Assembly: GCA_016840095.1 (NCBI GenBank)
Contig: JAEOSZ010000055.1
Coordinates: 1 to 64,000, forward strand
Length of the DNA: 64,000 nt
Source: Candidatus Heimdallarchaeota archaeon
GTDB taxonomy: Archaea; Asgardarchaeota; Heimdallarchaeia; Heimdallarchaeales; Heimdallarchaeaceae
Direction of reading: 5' to 3'
The notes under the pieces are model-generated. The model ran no database searches, had not been told where the DNA came from, and saw only the letters and a program-made list of their open reading frames with translations. The position numbers and the translations under genes are program-made. Positions 16,410 to 24,975 of this stretch are shown here, piece by piece. The first letter of the stretch is position 1, and each line of letters begins with the position of its first letter.

Positions 16410-17726
16410 TTATTCAAGCTTAATCCAGTCTTTTTGGAGTTCTAACATTTCATCTAAAAATTGATTTATTAAATGCTTTCTTGGAAAGTTTGAATCAGCT
16501 TGAAGTGCTTGTACAGCGTAATCTCTTGAATTATTGAGTATGGCTTTAACAACAAGATCTTGTACATTAGCTTCTTCTCTAAGCAGATCAACTAGAGGTT
16601 CTGGATACTCTCCAAGGGGGATACCTCTTAAACCTGATTTATTAACAATTGCTGGACATTCTATTATAAGATCTTCAGGTAAATTAGTAATTATTCCTTT
16701 ATTTGGTAAATTAACTGATATCTCTTGATGGTTACTATCTGAAATTATACCTTCTATAATAGGAACTGCACGTTCATGATCAGGTTTCACTAGTTTGTAG
16801 CTCTTGTTTCTCCTAATCAATCTTTTAATTCTTCTCCAATTGAAGTTGATATACATTCTATAAATATTGAAGAAATTCTTTACACCTCTCATATTAGAGA
16901 CTTCTCTAGCCCAACCTATATACTCACCATAATGAGAATCATTAGTATAGGGAAGATAACCAAAGTGTTCTAGAATATAAAGAGTTAAGCCAACAGGATG
17001 TAAGAGTCTTGATGGTATACTCCATCTCCATCTTCTTAGGAACTTAACACCTCTTTGATGAATCTTAGGAATTAAATCTTCATTTGTGTCTTTGTGCCTT
17101 GCTTTAATAATTGCTCCCATATGATTTAATCCTCCACACCATAAATCTAGTTTTTCAAAAGGAACTTTCAGTATTTTTGGAAGAAGATGTTCAGCTAAAG
17201 CTATCTCATGACAAAGACCAATAATTTTGAGATTGGGGAATTTTCTATTCACTGCTAAAAGGATTCTATGCATAGGATTTGAATAATTAATGAATGTAGC
17301 ATCAGGACAGATTTCGTTGATATCTTCACAGATATCTAGAATTGGAGGTACTACTCTAAGTGAATGAAACATCCCTCCAGGTCCTCCATTTTCTCCAAAC
17401 ACTTGAGGACTATGATATTTCCATGGAATTTTCTTATCTAAATCCCACCAATAAAACCTTGGACCTACTTCTATTGAGTTCACAATGAAGTTTGCATCTT
17501 TCAAAGCTTCTTTGCGATCTGTAGTAGCTTCTACAGTGAAATTTAGATTATTTCGATCAATTTTAGCTTGACAAGCTTCTTGTGCATATTCTAGGTTTAT
17601 AGCGTTGATATCATGTAAACTTACTGTTGCACCTTCTAATACTTTCGAAGCAAAAATACTTCCGCAGGTACCTAATCCGAATTGTAAGCTTCCAGCACCA
17701 ATGATTACAATCTTTGTAGATGCCAT
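16410..17726 (-). CDS. Glycoside hydrolase family 4 (NAD- and metal-dependent alpha-glycosidase type)
   Basis: 438 residues from ATG 17726, the usual GH4 length; the 72-residue extension in the ORF track runs into the divergent promoter and is not protein-like. The Rossmann loop is IVIIGAGSLQFG at the N-terminus. FINYSNPMHRI (about residue 150), GLCHEIA (Cys near 169) and GLNHMG (His near 199) match the Asn-Pro, Cys and His that hold the sugar and the catalytic Mn2+ in GH4. GH4 enzymes open glycosidic bonds by an oxidation-elimination route with NAD+; whether this one takes glucosides, galactosides or galacturonides cannot be told. It is divergent from a solute-binding protein, suggesting a shared carbohydrate role. 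Confidence 0.88.
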   Translation of the reverse strand: MASTKIVIIGAGSLQFGLGTCGSIFASKVLEGATVSLHDINAINLEYAQEACQAKIDRNNLNFTVEATTDRKEALKDANFIVNSIEVGPRFYWWDLDKKIPWKYHSPQVFGENGGPGGMFHSLRVVPPILDICEDINEICPDATFINYSNPMHRILLAVNRKFPNLKIIGLCHEIALAEHLLPKILKVPFEKLDLWCGGLNHMGAIIKARHKDTNEDLIPKIHQRGVKFLRRWRWSIPSRLLHPVGLTLYILEHFGYLPYTNDSHYGEYIGWAREVSNMRGVKNFFNIYRMYINFNWRRIKRLIRRNKSYKLVKPDHERAVPIIEGIISDSNHQEISVNLPNKGIITNLPEDLIIECPAIVNKSGLRGIPLGEYPEPLVDLLREEANVQDLVVKAILNNSRDYAVQALQADSNFPRKHLINQFLDEMLELQKDWIKLE

Positions 17727-17850
17727 TTTGTGTTTCAAATATTTATAATAATAAAATCTTGTGCAATATACTCTCATAGAAGATTTATTGAACTCTCTTC
17801 TCACTTCCTTTCTTGGGGAAAAAATTATATTTGAGTACAGTTTATCATCA

Positions 17851-19821
17851 ATGCTTATGGTAAGAGCAAGATTTGTAAAGCCGATTCTAGTTTTACTCTT
17901 TACTACTTTGTTTCTCTTAAGTGTAGTAAATACTAGTATCAATGTTAATTCAAAGGAACCTATTGCTAATCTTGTAATTAAAACCAGTGGAGGAGGAGTA
18001 AGACCTAATTACTGTCTTTACATAGCTCAATATTTACGAGAGGTTGGAATTGAAGTAGAAATTAAAACTGAAGAGTGGGTTGTCTTTCTAGGACAAATAC
18101 TATTTACGCATAATTATGATTTAGCTGTAGTAGGTTGGTCACTCAATCTTTTCTCTCCTGATATGAGAGGGGTTTACACTGAAACCAGTCCTGAGAATAT
18201 TTGTGGCATTACTAACGATATTCCTTACATCAATCAGAGTGAAGAGATGTTACAAGAAGGAATTACTATTCTTGAACTAACTGAAAGGCAACAGCTTTAC
18301 TTTGACTGGCAAAAATTGATAATGGATCGAATTCTTCCTATTCTACCTCTTTATACTACAATGAATTATTGGGCTCTGTGGTCAAATACTAAGGGTTATG
18401 ATTCCAGATGGGGATTATACGATAATTTACCTTATATGAGCTGGGAAGATTACCATTTTGGTCAAAAATCTTTAGATGAACTTAATCTTGATGAAGGATA
18501 TTGGTTATCATTAAATCCTCTTAATGCTCCTGATGCAGCAAGTTATAGATTTATTAGTTTGATAATGGACAAATTAATAATTTGGAGTCCGGATAATCAA
18601 CCTCTAAGATCAGGACCTATCTACGATTGGGAGAAGTTTGATGATTTTCATTATAAATTCTTTTTACGAGAAAATATGTTTTGGAATCCTTCTTATAATG
18701 TTTCACTAAGAAATGAAAATTCTCCTGAACTTTCATCTATACCTTCACCAGAACTAATGTTTGGATTAAAAAATGATGAATTTAGTGATGGAACTAATCA
18801 AAATATCAAAGCTAAAGACGCAGTTTTTAGTATATTAGCTCTAGCAAATGAAGAAGTAAGTGATTTTTCCTATTATTTCAATTGGATTTCAGATTTATAT
18901 GTGGATGAGGAGGATGAGTATGCTTTTCATCTAATTATTGATGGTAATCCGGAAACTCCTGAGAAAGAAGTTTATGTTGACTTTTGGTATGATTTATCTT
19001 TAATCAGTTTAATTCCTGAATTCTTTCTGAATTCTACAGACATAACTATTACTCAGACTTCTGGGGGAGTAGAATGTAGTGGTTTTTATCCAGGGATTCT
19101 TTCAACCCCTCAATGGAAAGCCTTTGATCATACTCCATTTGGTAGTGGAATGTATCAGCTTGATTACTATTTCAAAAATGTATTAACTGTCATGACGAGA
19201 AGTCCATATTGGTTTGGTGTAGGTAGATTAAACAACCAAGAAAATATGGTGCCTTTTGTGGAAACACTCAACCTTAGAGTTATTCCTGATTCTACTTCAA
19301 GCATTACAGAATTCAGAGCAGGAAAACTTGATCTTGTTTGGCTCACAGGTTTTACATCTGAAAGAAGGCAGATGGAAATTGATGACAGAATGACTGTTTA
19401 TAGTACTCTTTCAAGTGGCTACACGTTTATGATTTTCAATCTTGCTAGACCCTTTATTGGCGGAACAAATAATTATGAATGGTTGACATCAGAAGGAAAA
19501 GAAGTATATACTAAAGGAGTAGCAATTAGGAAAGCAATTAGTTATTCAATTGATAGAGAAGAAATGAATGATGTGCTACATAATGGAGAGTACATCATAT
19601 GTCACAGTCCAATTGTTCCAGGATTGACTTATTATTATTATAACGATGTCATTAAATATAACAAAGATTTGAAAAAAGCTGAGGAATGGCTTATAGCAGC
19701 AGGATATGACATAGAGGTAGATGGAACTACATTTGAATTATTCACCACAATAATAGGTATATCATCAATTCTAGTTATTCAAGGATATATACAAAGAAGA
19801 AAGAAGATTACTAAGAGCTGA
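17851..19821 (+). CDS. Circularly permuted SBP_bac_5-type substrate-binding protein, membrane anchored
   Basis: About 656 residues from ATG 17851 (MLMVRARF...), which gives a signal peptide; the track extension is not protein-like. The order of segments is unusual. Residues about 38-190 resemble the END of DppA/OppA-type proteins (second-lobe return: YLREVGIEVEIKTEEW, YDLAVVGWSLN, LTERQQLYFDWQKLIMDRILPILPLY). Residues about 215 on resemble the normal BEGINNING (SLNPLNAP..., KLIIWSPDNQ, WEKFDDFHYKFFLRENMFW, IKAKDAVFSI), then RSPYWFG, the AIRKAISYSIDREE block and KAEEWLIAAGYD. The chain ends with a membrane helix (IIGISSILVIQGYI) and RRKK. Such proteins capture peptides or oligosaccharides for ABC importers; no importer permease is nearby. 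Divergent from the GH4 gene. Confidence 0.88.
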   Translation: MLMVRARFVKPILVLLFTTLFLLSVVNTSINVNSKEPIANLVIKTSGGGVRPNYCLYIAQYLREVGIEVEIKTEEWVVFLGQILFTHNYDLAVVGWSLNLFSPDMRGVYTETSPENICGITNDIPYINQSEEMLQEGITILELTERQQLYFDWQKLIMDRILPILPLYTTMNYWALWSNTKGYDSRWGLYDNLPYMSWEDYHFGQKSLDELNLDEGYWLSLNPLNAPDAASYRFISLIMDKLIIWSPDNQPLRSGPIYDWEKFDDFHYKFFLRENMFWNPSYNVSLRNENSPELSSIPSPELMFGLKNDEFSDGTNQNIKAKDAVFSILALANEEVSDFSYYFNWISDLYVDEEDEYAFHLIIDGNPETPEKEVYVDFWYDLSLISLIPEFFLNSTDITITQTSGGVECSGFYPGILSTPQWKAFDHTPFGSGMYQLDYYFKNVLTVMTRSPYWFGVGRLNNQENMVPFVETLNLRVIPDSTSSITEFRAGKLDLVWLTGFTSERRQMEIDDRMTVYSTLSSGYTFMIFNLARPFIGGTNNYEWLTSEGKEVYTKGVAIRKAISYSIDREEMNDVLHNGEYIICHSPIVPGLTYYYYNDVIKYNKDLKKAEEWLIAAGYDIEVDGTTFELFTTIIGISSILVIQGYIQRRKKITKS

Positions 19822-19897
19822 TATGTTGATTAAATGATGTAAAAATCATCTGCAATATACTTATTAGAGTTTGAACTTTAAAAACAGTGATTTTGAA

Positions 19898-20809
19898 ATG
19901 ACATTTGTACAAACAGGAACATCAAGAGAGGATTATTTAGATGAACCTTCAACACTAAATCTTAGTGAAAATATTGGTTCAATTCTTTTGGATAAACTGA
20001 ACTTTTTTCTAGGATTTTTAGCTAATGAGAAAAAAGAGATTGTATCTGGTTTTGCTAAGAATTATATAAATAAATTTCGAAGACTAATAGATAATGATTT
20101 CTTTACAAGAAATCTCGAAAAATATCAAAATTATACAACCGATTATAAGAATCTAAATCAGTTCCCAGAGTTGACAAATGCTTCGATTAATTATCTGATT
20201 TTTCTTCTAGAATTGAAAGATGAAAGTGAATTAGAAAAAGATGAAATAGAAATTACTAGGAGAGCTCTGATAAAAGCATGGATTTTTCCTTCCTATTATC
20301 TTCTAGAAGTATTAACAGAAACTATTGATAGACAAGAAGCAATAAAATTGCATAAAAGATATATAACAAATTATTACATTGATCATCCTCATCCTAATAG
20401 AGAAGAATCTTTCAATCTCGAAAAACTGTTTGAGAATCGTACAACAGGTGATACAACATCATCAGAATGGATTCTAGTACATACTATGCTAGAAGAAGGT
20501 AAATATGCTTTCAAGAACAAGAATTGTCCAACTTGTGTAGATGCAATGAAGGATCTTCCAGATGTGGAGCTAAAGTATCTTGCTTGCTGTTACCCAGATT
20601 ATGAAAAATTCAGATCTTACTATAGTGACCACATTATTCTAACAATGGAGCACACTTTAATGGAAGGAGATTCATATTGTTCTAGAGTGTTGCACGATAC
20701 TAGAATCAACTATGATTTACGACATCCTACTAAAGAATTTTGGGATAACTTTGAACCTGGAAAAGAAAAGGAAGCTATGAAATACTACAAAAATCATAAA
20801 ACCATCTAG
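19898..20809 (+). CDS. Possible L-2-amino-thiazoline-4-carboxylic acid hydrolase-like protein
   Basis: About 303 residues from ATG 19898; the track uses a TTG nine codons earlier. The C-terminal half has a pattern like the ATC hydrolase family: LKYLACCYPDYEKFRSYYSDHIILTMEHTLMEGDSYCSRVLHD, similar to the family's C.Y.D........lC..D......mtrT.T...G...C.F. Several cysteines (CPTC, CC, YC) are retained. That family opens a thiazoline ring in cysteine formation, but most members have unknown substrates. The N-terminal half is helical and not recognised. Probably soluble and cytosolic. Confidence 0.5.
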   Translation: MTFVQTGTSREDYLDEPSTLNLSENIGSILLDKLNFFLGFLANEKKEIVSGFAKNYINKFRRLIDNDFFTRNLEKYQNYTTDYKNLNQFPELTNASINYLIFLLELKDESELEKDEIEITRRALIKAWIFPSYYLLEVLTETIDRQEAIKLHKRYITNYYIDHPHPNREESFNLEKLFENRTTGDTTSSEWILVHTMLEEGKYAFKNKNCPTCVDAMKDLPDVELKYLACCYPDYEKFRSYYSDHIILTMEHTLMEGDSYCSRVLHDTRINYDLRHPTKEFWDNFEPGKEKEAMKYYKNHKTI

Positions 20810-20885
20810 AGTACTTAAAAACTCATTTAATTTTACCAATTTAGAATTTCATTTCTTAAACTGTTTAAAACTTTAGTGAACACAA

Positions 20886-20893
20886 TTTATATA
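20886..20893 (+). promoter_or_regulatory. TATA-like box before 20916 gene
   Basis: TTTATATA, a near-consensus archaeal TATA box, starts 30 bases before the ATG at 20916. Confidence 0.5.
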
Positions 20894-20915
20894 GTGAAGA
20901 AAAAAAATTACCAGC

Positions 20916-21581
20916 ATGACAGTTGAAGATTCACTTCATGAATTAGAAACTGCCTCTTATTTTGGTGTATTAGGTTTTGGTAGAAGTTATGGTAATCTGA
21001 TATATACATTTCTTACTTTCCCAATAGGATTAACGCTTTTCATCTATACTTGGGTTTGTTTACCTTTATTTATTGGATTATCAGTTATAATCGTAGTTCT
21101 ACCAATTCTATATGCTTTTCTCTGGACTATGCCTAGAATAATACTGCTAGTTGGATATTTAACAGAGTTATTTGTAGGTCTTCCAGTACCAATTAGAGAA
21201 GATATACCAAAAAGAATAGAAGGTAGTTTCTTCACAAAGGCATTGAATGCTTTAAGGGACAAAAGAATAGGTAAATCTTTGGTTTATTCTATGGTTTTAG
21301 CTCTCCCATATGGAATATTTGTTTTTTCAATTATGACTGCACTAATTTCATTGGTAGGTGGATTAATAGCAGCACCTGTTGCGTATATTGTTCAGTTCTA
21401 CCTTGGAACAGGAGATCAGTGGGTAAATTGGATTATTACTCATCTTCCTCAATGGGCTATAATTGTTCTCCTAATTGTATCAGTATTTGTAGGTTTAGCT
21501 ATGATTCCTGCGGTTTTACAACTCAACAACAAATTGGCAATTATGCATGCAAGGATGGTTCAGAAAGCTTTAACAAGATAA
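20916..21581 (+). CDS. Polytopic membrane protein, sensor-domain-like
   Basis: 221 residues with four long hydrophobic segments in two hairpins, separated by a cytosolic-looking loop (REDIPKRIEGSFFTKALNALRDKRIGKS). The arrangement, with a conserved-looking RSYGNLIYTFLTFPIGL start and a second LVYSMVLALPYGIF pair, resembles the four-helix Putative-sensor domain found fused to bacterial histidine kinases, but no kinase is attached. This family assignment is tentative. It is followed by a T-rich tract. Confidence 0.55.
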   Translation: MTVEDSLHELETASYFGVLGFGRSYGNLIYTFLTFPIGLTLFIYTWVCLPLFIGLSVIIVVLPILYAFLWTMPRIILLVGYLTELFVGLPVPIREDIPKRIEGSFFTKALNALRDKRIGKSLVYSMVLALPYGIFVFSIMTALISLVGGLIAAPVAYIVQFYLGTGDQWVNWIITHLPQWAIIVLLIVSVFVGLAMIPAVLQLNNKLAIMHARMVQKALTR

Positions 21582-21587
21582 TCCTTT

Positions 21588-21606
21588 GGTTTTCTTTTTT
21601 TCTTTT
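21588..21606 (+). terminator. T-rich tract
   Basis: GGTTTTCTTTTTTTCTTTT directly follows the stop of the 20916 gene; it fits an archaeal T-tract terminator. Confidence 0.45.
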
Positions 21607-21734
21607 AAATACAGTAAGATTCGATTTTTTATTATTTTTACAAATTTGTTTCATATCTTTTGAGTACTACGTGTTTATTAACAATCTTTTAATTTCATCA
21701 ATTTCTATTATCATAAATACCTTGAGGGTTAGAT

Positions 21735-22871
21735 ATGAAAGTTGTTGTTTTAGGAGCAGGATATGTAGGAAGTGTAATGGCAAGAGATTTAGCAGAAGAT
21801 CTCTCAATTGAGGTTTCGATAGTTGATATCAACCAAGAGGTTTTAGATAAACTGAAACATGACTATGATCTTCATGGAATATGTGCAGATTTATCCAATC
21901 CTGATATCATCAAAGATATTGTGAAGGATTTTGATTTAGTAATTGGTGCTCTTCCTTATTTCATAGGCTATAAGGCTCTTAAGGCTGTAATTGAAGCAGG
22001 AAAGAACATGGTTGATATCACTTATCTCGAGGAAGATCCATTTTCTTTAGATGAACTAGCAAAAGAGAAAGGAGTAACAGTTGTTGTAGACTGTGGAGTA
22101 GCACCAGGGTCAAGTAACATCATACTTGGTTATATTGATTCAATATTAGATAAAACAGAAAGTTTCCTATATTATGTTGGGGGATTACCAGTAGAAAGAA
22201 ACTGGCTTTTTGATTATAGATCTCCTTATCCCCCAATTGAGGTTCTCGAGGAATATGTCCTTCTAGCAAGATGCGTTGAGAATAGTGAGATAGTTGTTAA
22301 ACCAGCTTTATCTGAACTTAAATTAATAGAATTTCCAGAAGTGGGAACTCTAGTAGCCATCAATACTGATGGTCTTAGAACTCTCATCAAGACAATGGAT
22401 ATCCCTTTTATGGAAGAAAAAACACTTCGATATCCTTCTCATATAGAAATGATGCAGATGCTTATAGAAGCTGGATTCCTCAATACAGAAGAAATAGAAG
22501 TGAAAGGAAAGAAAATTAAGCCAATTGAATTAACTCATAAACTGTTACTTGATCATTGGATGTTTGTAGAGGGAGACGAAGATCATACTATTATGAAGAT
22601 AGTTATTGAAGGAATGAAAGATGACAAGAAACTAAGATATACTTATGATATGTTTGATAAGTACGATAGAGAAAAGAGTATTTTATCTATAGCAAGAACT
22701 ACAGGATATACTTGTACAGCTGTAGCTCAAACTATACTTGAAGGAAAATTCAAAGAAAAAGGAATCATTCCTCCAGAACTTTTAGGAAAACATTCAGAAG
22801 TTTATCACCAAGTTATTGAATATTTAAGGAAAAGAAATGTGATATTTAAGGAGACAATCAAAGAACTATAA
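21735..22871 (+). CDS. Saccharopine-dehydrogenase-like NAD(P)-dependent oxidoreductase
   Basis: 378 residues. The N-terminus is a Rossmann fold (VVVLGAGYVGSVMARDLA) with an acidic second strand end (VDINQE), consistent with NAD. It continues with DLVIGALPYFIGYKALKAVIEAGKNMVDITYLEED and VVDCGVAPGSSNIILG, both typical of the saccharopine dehydrogenase/lysine 6-dehydrogenase group. The C-terminal domain has HWMFVEGDEDHTIMKI and the TGYTCTAVAQTIL block seen in that family. The likely reaction is oxidative deamination or reductive coupling of an amino acid such as lysine; the substrate is not certain. Start supported by an ATAAATACC box upstream. Confidence 0.85.
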   Translation: MKVVVLGAGYVGSVMARDLAEDLSIEVSIVDINQEVLDKLKHDYDLHGICADLSNPDIIKDIVKDFDLVIGALPYFIGYKALKAVIEAGKNMVDITYLEEDPFSLDELAKEKGVTVVVDCGVAPGSSNIILGYIDSILDKTESFLYYVGGLPVERNWLFDYRSPYPPIEVLEEYVLLARCVENSEIVVKPALSELKLIEFPEVGTLVAINTDGLRTLIKTMDIPFMEEKTLRYPSHIEMMQMLIEAGFLNTEEIEVKGKKIKPIELTHKLLLDHWMFVEGDEDHTIMKIVIEGMKDDKKLRYTYDMFDKYDREKSILSIARTTGYTCTAVAQTILEGKFKEKGIIPPELLGKHSEVYHQVIEYLRKRNVIFKETIKEL

Positions 22872-23028
22872 GACGAAAATTGGTGTCCAGAGTAGTTGCT
22901 ATAGTAAACAAATTAGATGTAACTATTCTCTTTTTGAAGGTAAAGAAACGAAATAAAATAGATAAGAAAGAATAAGAGACTAAAGGATTACTATTTATTA
23001 GTTCTGAATAATCTTTTTAAATAACAGC

Positions 23029-24351
23029 ATGTTTCCAACTTATATGAAAAGGCTTCGTACATTCGATATAATGAGAGGTTTAGCTATATTATTTGTTGTA
23101 CTAGGTCACAGAATATATTGGGACTATTATAGACAAAATGCTGATGCTTTAAACACAATTACTCCAGCTCTTGTAATATTCACAATGGTACTTACTATGG
23201 CAGGTATCTTTTTCTGTATTAGTGGAGCAGTTAATACTTATGTGAACTTCAGTAGATTAAAAGAAGGAAAGCTGACACCAAAGCAAGTTTTAGTTAAAAG
23301 TTTGATTACTGGTTTCATGTTAGTTCTAATTAGTGTTTTCTTCAGATTTGTCCTTCTAAGGACAACTGATGATGTTGTAAGTATTATTCAAGGAACAACT
23401 ATGATTCAGTGGTGGAATGAAACTGGAATAGTACCCTATTCTATCCTTTATGGAGTATTTCCTACCAAATTTAATTTCATCATTTTATTCTACATGGGTA
23501 CTCTTTCGATGATTGGATATTCAATTATATCAGTAACAATTATTCTTGTACTTTATCATAAGTATAAGGGACTAGATAACACACAAAGTCTTCGCAGACT
23601 TTTTCTTATCCTAGGAATTATTATTTTTCTAACGAGTGCATTAACGTACCAATTTCTGTGGGGACCTGTAAAAAGTATGTGTGATAGCGGGAATATTGTT
23701 GCTGCAATATTTTTGGCACCTCTGTTTTATGCAAAGTTTTCAGTTTTTCCATATTTAGCATTTGGCTTCTTTGGAGCATTTTTTGGAGTAGCTTTTGCAT
23801 CAAAAGAATATGAACCTAGAAAAGTTTTAAGACAAATGTTGTTGTTTTGGACAATTCTCCTTAGTCTTGGTATAATTGTTCTAGGAATTTGTATTTATAT
23901 AGGAACTACAAATTTATCCATTTACGGTAGTTGGTATTACGCTTGGGGACAGATGTTTCTTCAACTAGGATTGTACTTCCTCTTGTTCTGGCTGGGACTG
24001 AAATTCATTGATTATCAACCTGAAGAAAAAACACAAAAACGTATGAAATGGTTTAGTTGGTTAGATATATTGGGTAGAATTACATTAACTGTGTTTATTT
24101 ATGAAGGTGTTCTTGCAGTAATTTTACAAAGGCTCTTTGCACCTATATGGCCTAATTGGAACGCAACTTTTGGCAATATTACGCTATTTGGACTACTCAA
24201 TTTAGCTGTGTGGATGATAATTGTTCTTGTCTGGAAACAAGTCAAGTTCATAGGTTCGGTAGAATGGACAACTACATGGTTGATTCAGAAAACTTCAGGT
24301 CAAAAATCCACTAAAATGGCACACATCAAATCTGAAACGGCTGAAGAGTAG
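23029..24351 (+). CDS. HGSNAT/COG3503-type membrane acetyltransferase-like protein
   Basis: 440 residues with about ten membrane helices. The N-terminal signature RLRTFDIMRGLAILFVVLGHR matches the heparan-alpha-glucosaminide N-acetyltransferase-like (DUF1624) proteins, where a conserved basic residue, D and H lie at the first helix. These move an acetyl group from cytosolic acetyl-CoA to a sugar on the other side of the membrane. Related to 59828-61507 in this window, which has the same start block (SLDFQRGLAIFLMVFFH). ATG 23044 is an alternative start. Probably modifies a surface glycan or lipid. Confidence 0.75.
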   Translation: MFPTYMKRLRTFDIMRGLAILFVVLGHRIYWDYYRQNADALNTITPALVIFTMVLTMAGIFFCISGAVNTYVNFSRLKEGKLTPKQVLVKSLITGFMLVLISVFFRFVLLRTTDDVVSIIQGTTMIQWWNETGIVPYSILYGVFPTKFNFIILFYMGTLSMIGYSIISVTIILVLYHKYKGLDNTQSLRRLFLILGIIIFLTSALTYQFLWGPVKSMCDSGNIVAAIFLAPLFYAKFSVFPYLAFGFFGAFFGVAFASKEYEPRKVLRQMLLFWTILLSLGIIVLGICIYIGTTNLSIYGSWYYAWGQMFLQLGLYFLLFWLGLKFIDYQPEEKTQKRMKWFSWLDILGRITLTVFIYEGVLAVILQRLFAPIWPNWNATFGNITLFGLLNLAVWMIIVLVWKQVKFIGSVEWTTTWLIQKTSGQKSTKMAHIKSETAEE

Positions 24352-24768
24352 TCTTTTTTCTACTTATTTTTTCATTCTCCTAAATTTATCTGTGAATTGT
24401 TCCAAAAAGAAATAATGCCTTAGATATTGCTTTAACCTTTTGATAGATATTCTTCAAATCTTTGCTCTCCTTTCTAATCCCGAGTTTTACGAAGAAGAAT
24501 GGGATAAATGTTTTATTGGCTGATAGATCACCCAACGAGGTTGATCTATTTTTTATATTTTAGATAGTTAAATTCTAGCAGTTTATAATATTGTTCAAAT
24601 TGCTAGATTATGCTATAGAGCAAATTGATACTAAAACTGTTCAAAAAATTAAGGAAGTTGCTTTACAACTCTTACTTGATGCTGATTCAATCTAATTTGT
24701 CTGAAAACTTTAAAATGTAGTTTATGAAAGATTATTTAACCTAAATTTGTAATGAAATGGTGAATTAA
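24352..24768. other. Intergenic stretch with hairpin and a coding remnant
   Basis: No complete gene is seen. ATAGATCA (24523-24530) and TGATCTAT (24542-24549) form a perfect eight-base-pair hairpin followed by six T, terminator-like on the + strand. A short frame (about 24579-24695) reads LLDYAIEQIDTKTVQKIKEVALQLLLDADSI and then stops; it lacks an ATG and may be the tail of a lost helical gene. Confidence 0.4.
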
Positions 24769-24945
24769 ATGGAAAAGAACAATTTGCTTTATATTGCCTT
24801 AATTGTATTAGGTTTTCTAGCTACAGGAGTACTAGTAATTATTCTAGCACCTTCTGTGTGGTGGGTAGGTTTAATTGCAATATCAGTAGCTACTATCGTT
24901 ACCTTGTGGGCATTGTCAATTTATCTGATTCCAAAAAAAGCATAA
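24769..24945 (+). CDS. Small two-helix membrane protein, absent from ORF track
   Basis: An ATG frame of 58 codons: MEKNNLLYIALIVLGFLATG then VLVIILAPS, WWVGLIAISVATIVTLWALSIYLI and a KKA end. Two hydrophobic helices separated by a short PSVWW turn make it look like a genuine small membrane protein. It ends 30 bases before the convergent transporter gene. Function unknown; too short for the supplied track. Confidence 0.5.
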   Translation: MEKNNLLYIALIVLGFLATGVLVIILAPSVWWVGLIAISVATIVTLWALSIYLIPKKA

Positions 24946-24975
24946 TAAAGACTAACAAAGGTTCCAATTAACTTC

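Noticed and set aside
16410-17726. Lactate/malate dehydrogenase-like annotation
   Set aside because: The Rossmann start could suggest it, but the Cys and His metal residues (GLCHE, GLNHMG) and the length are those of GH4.
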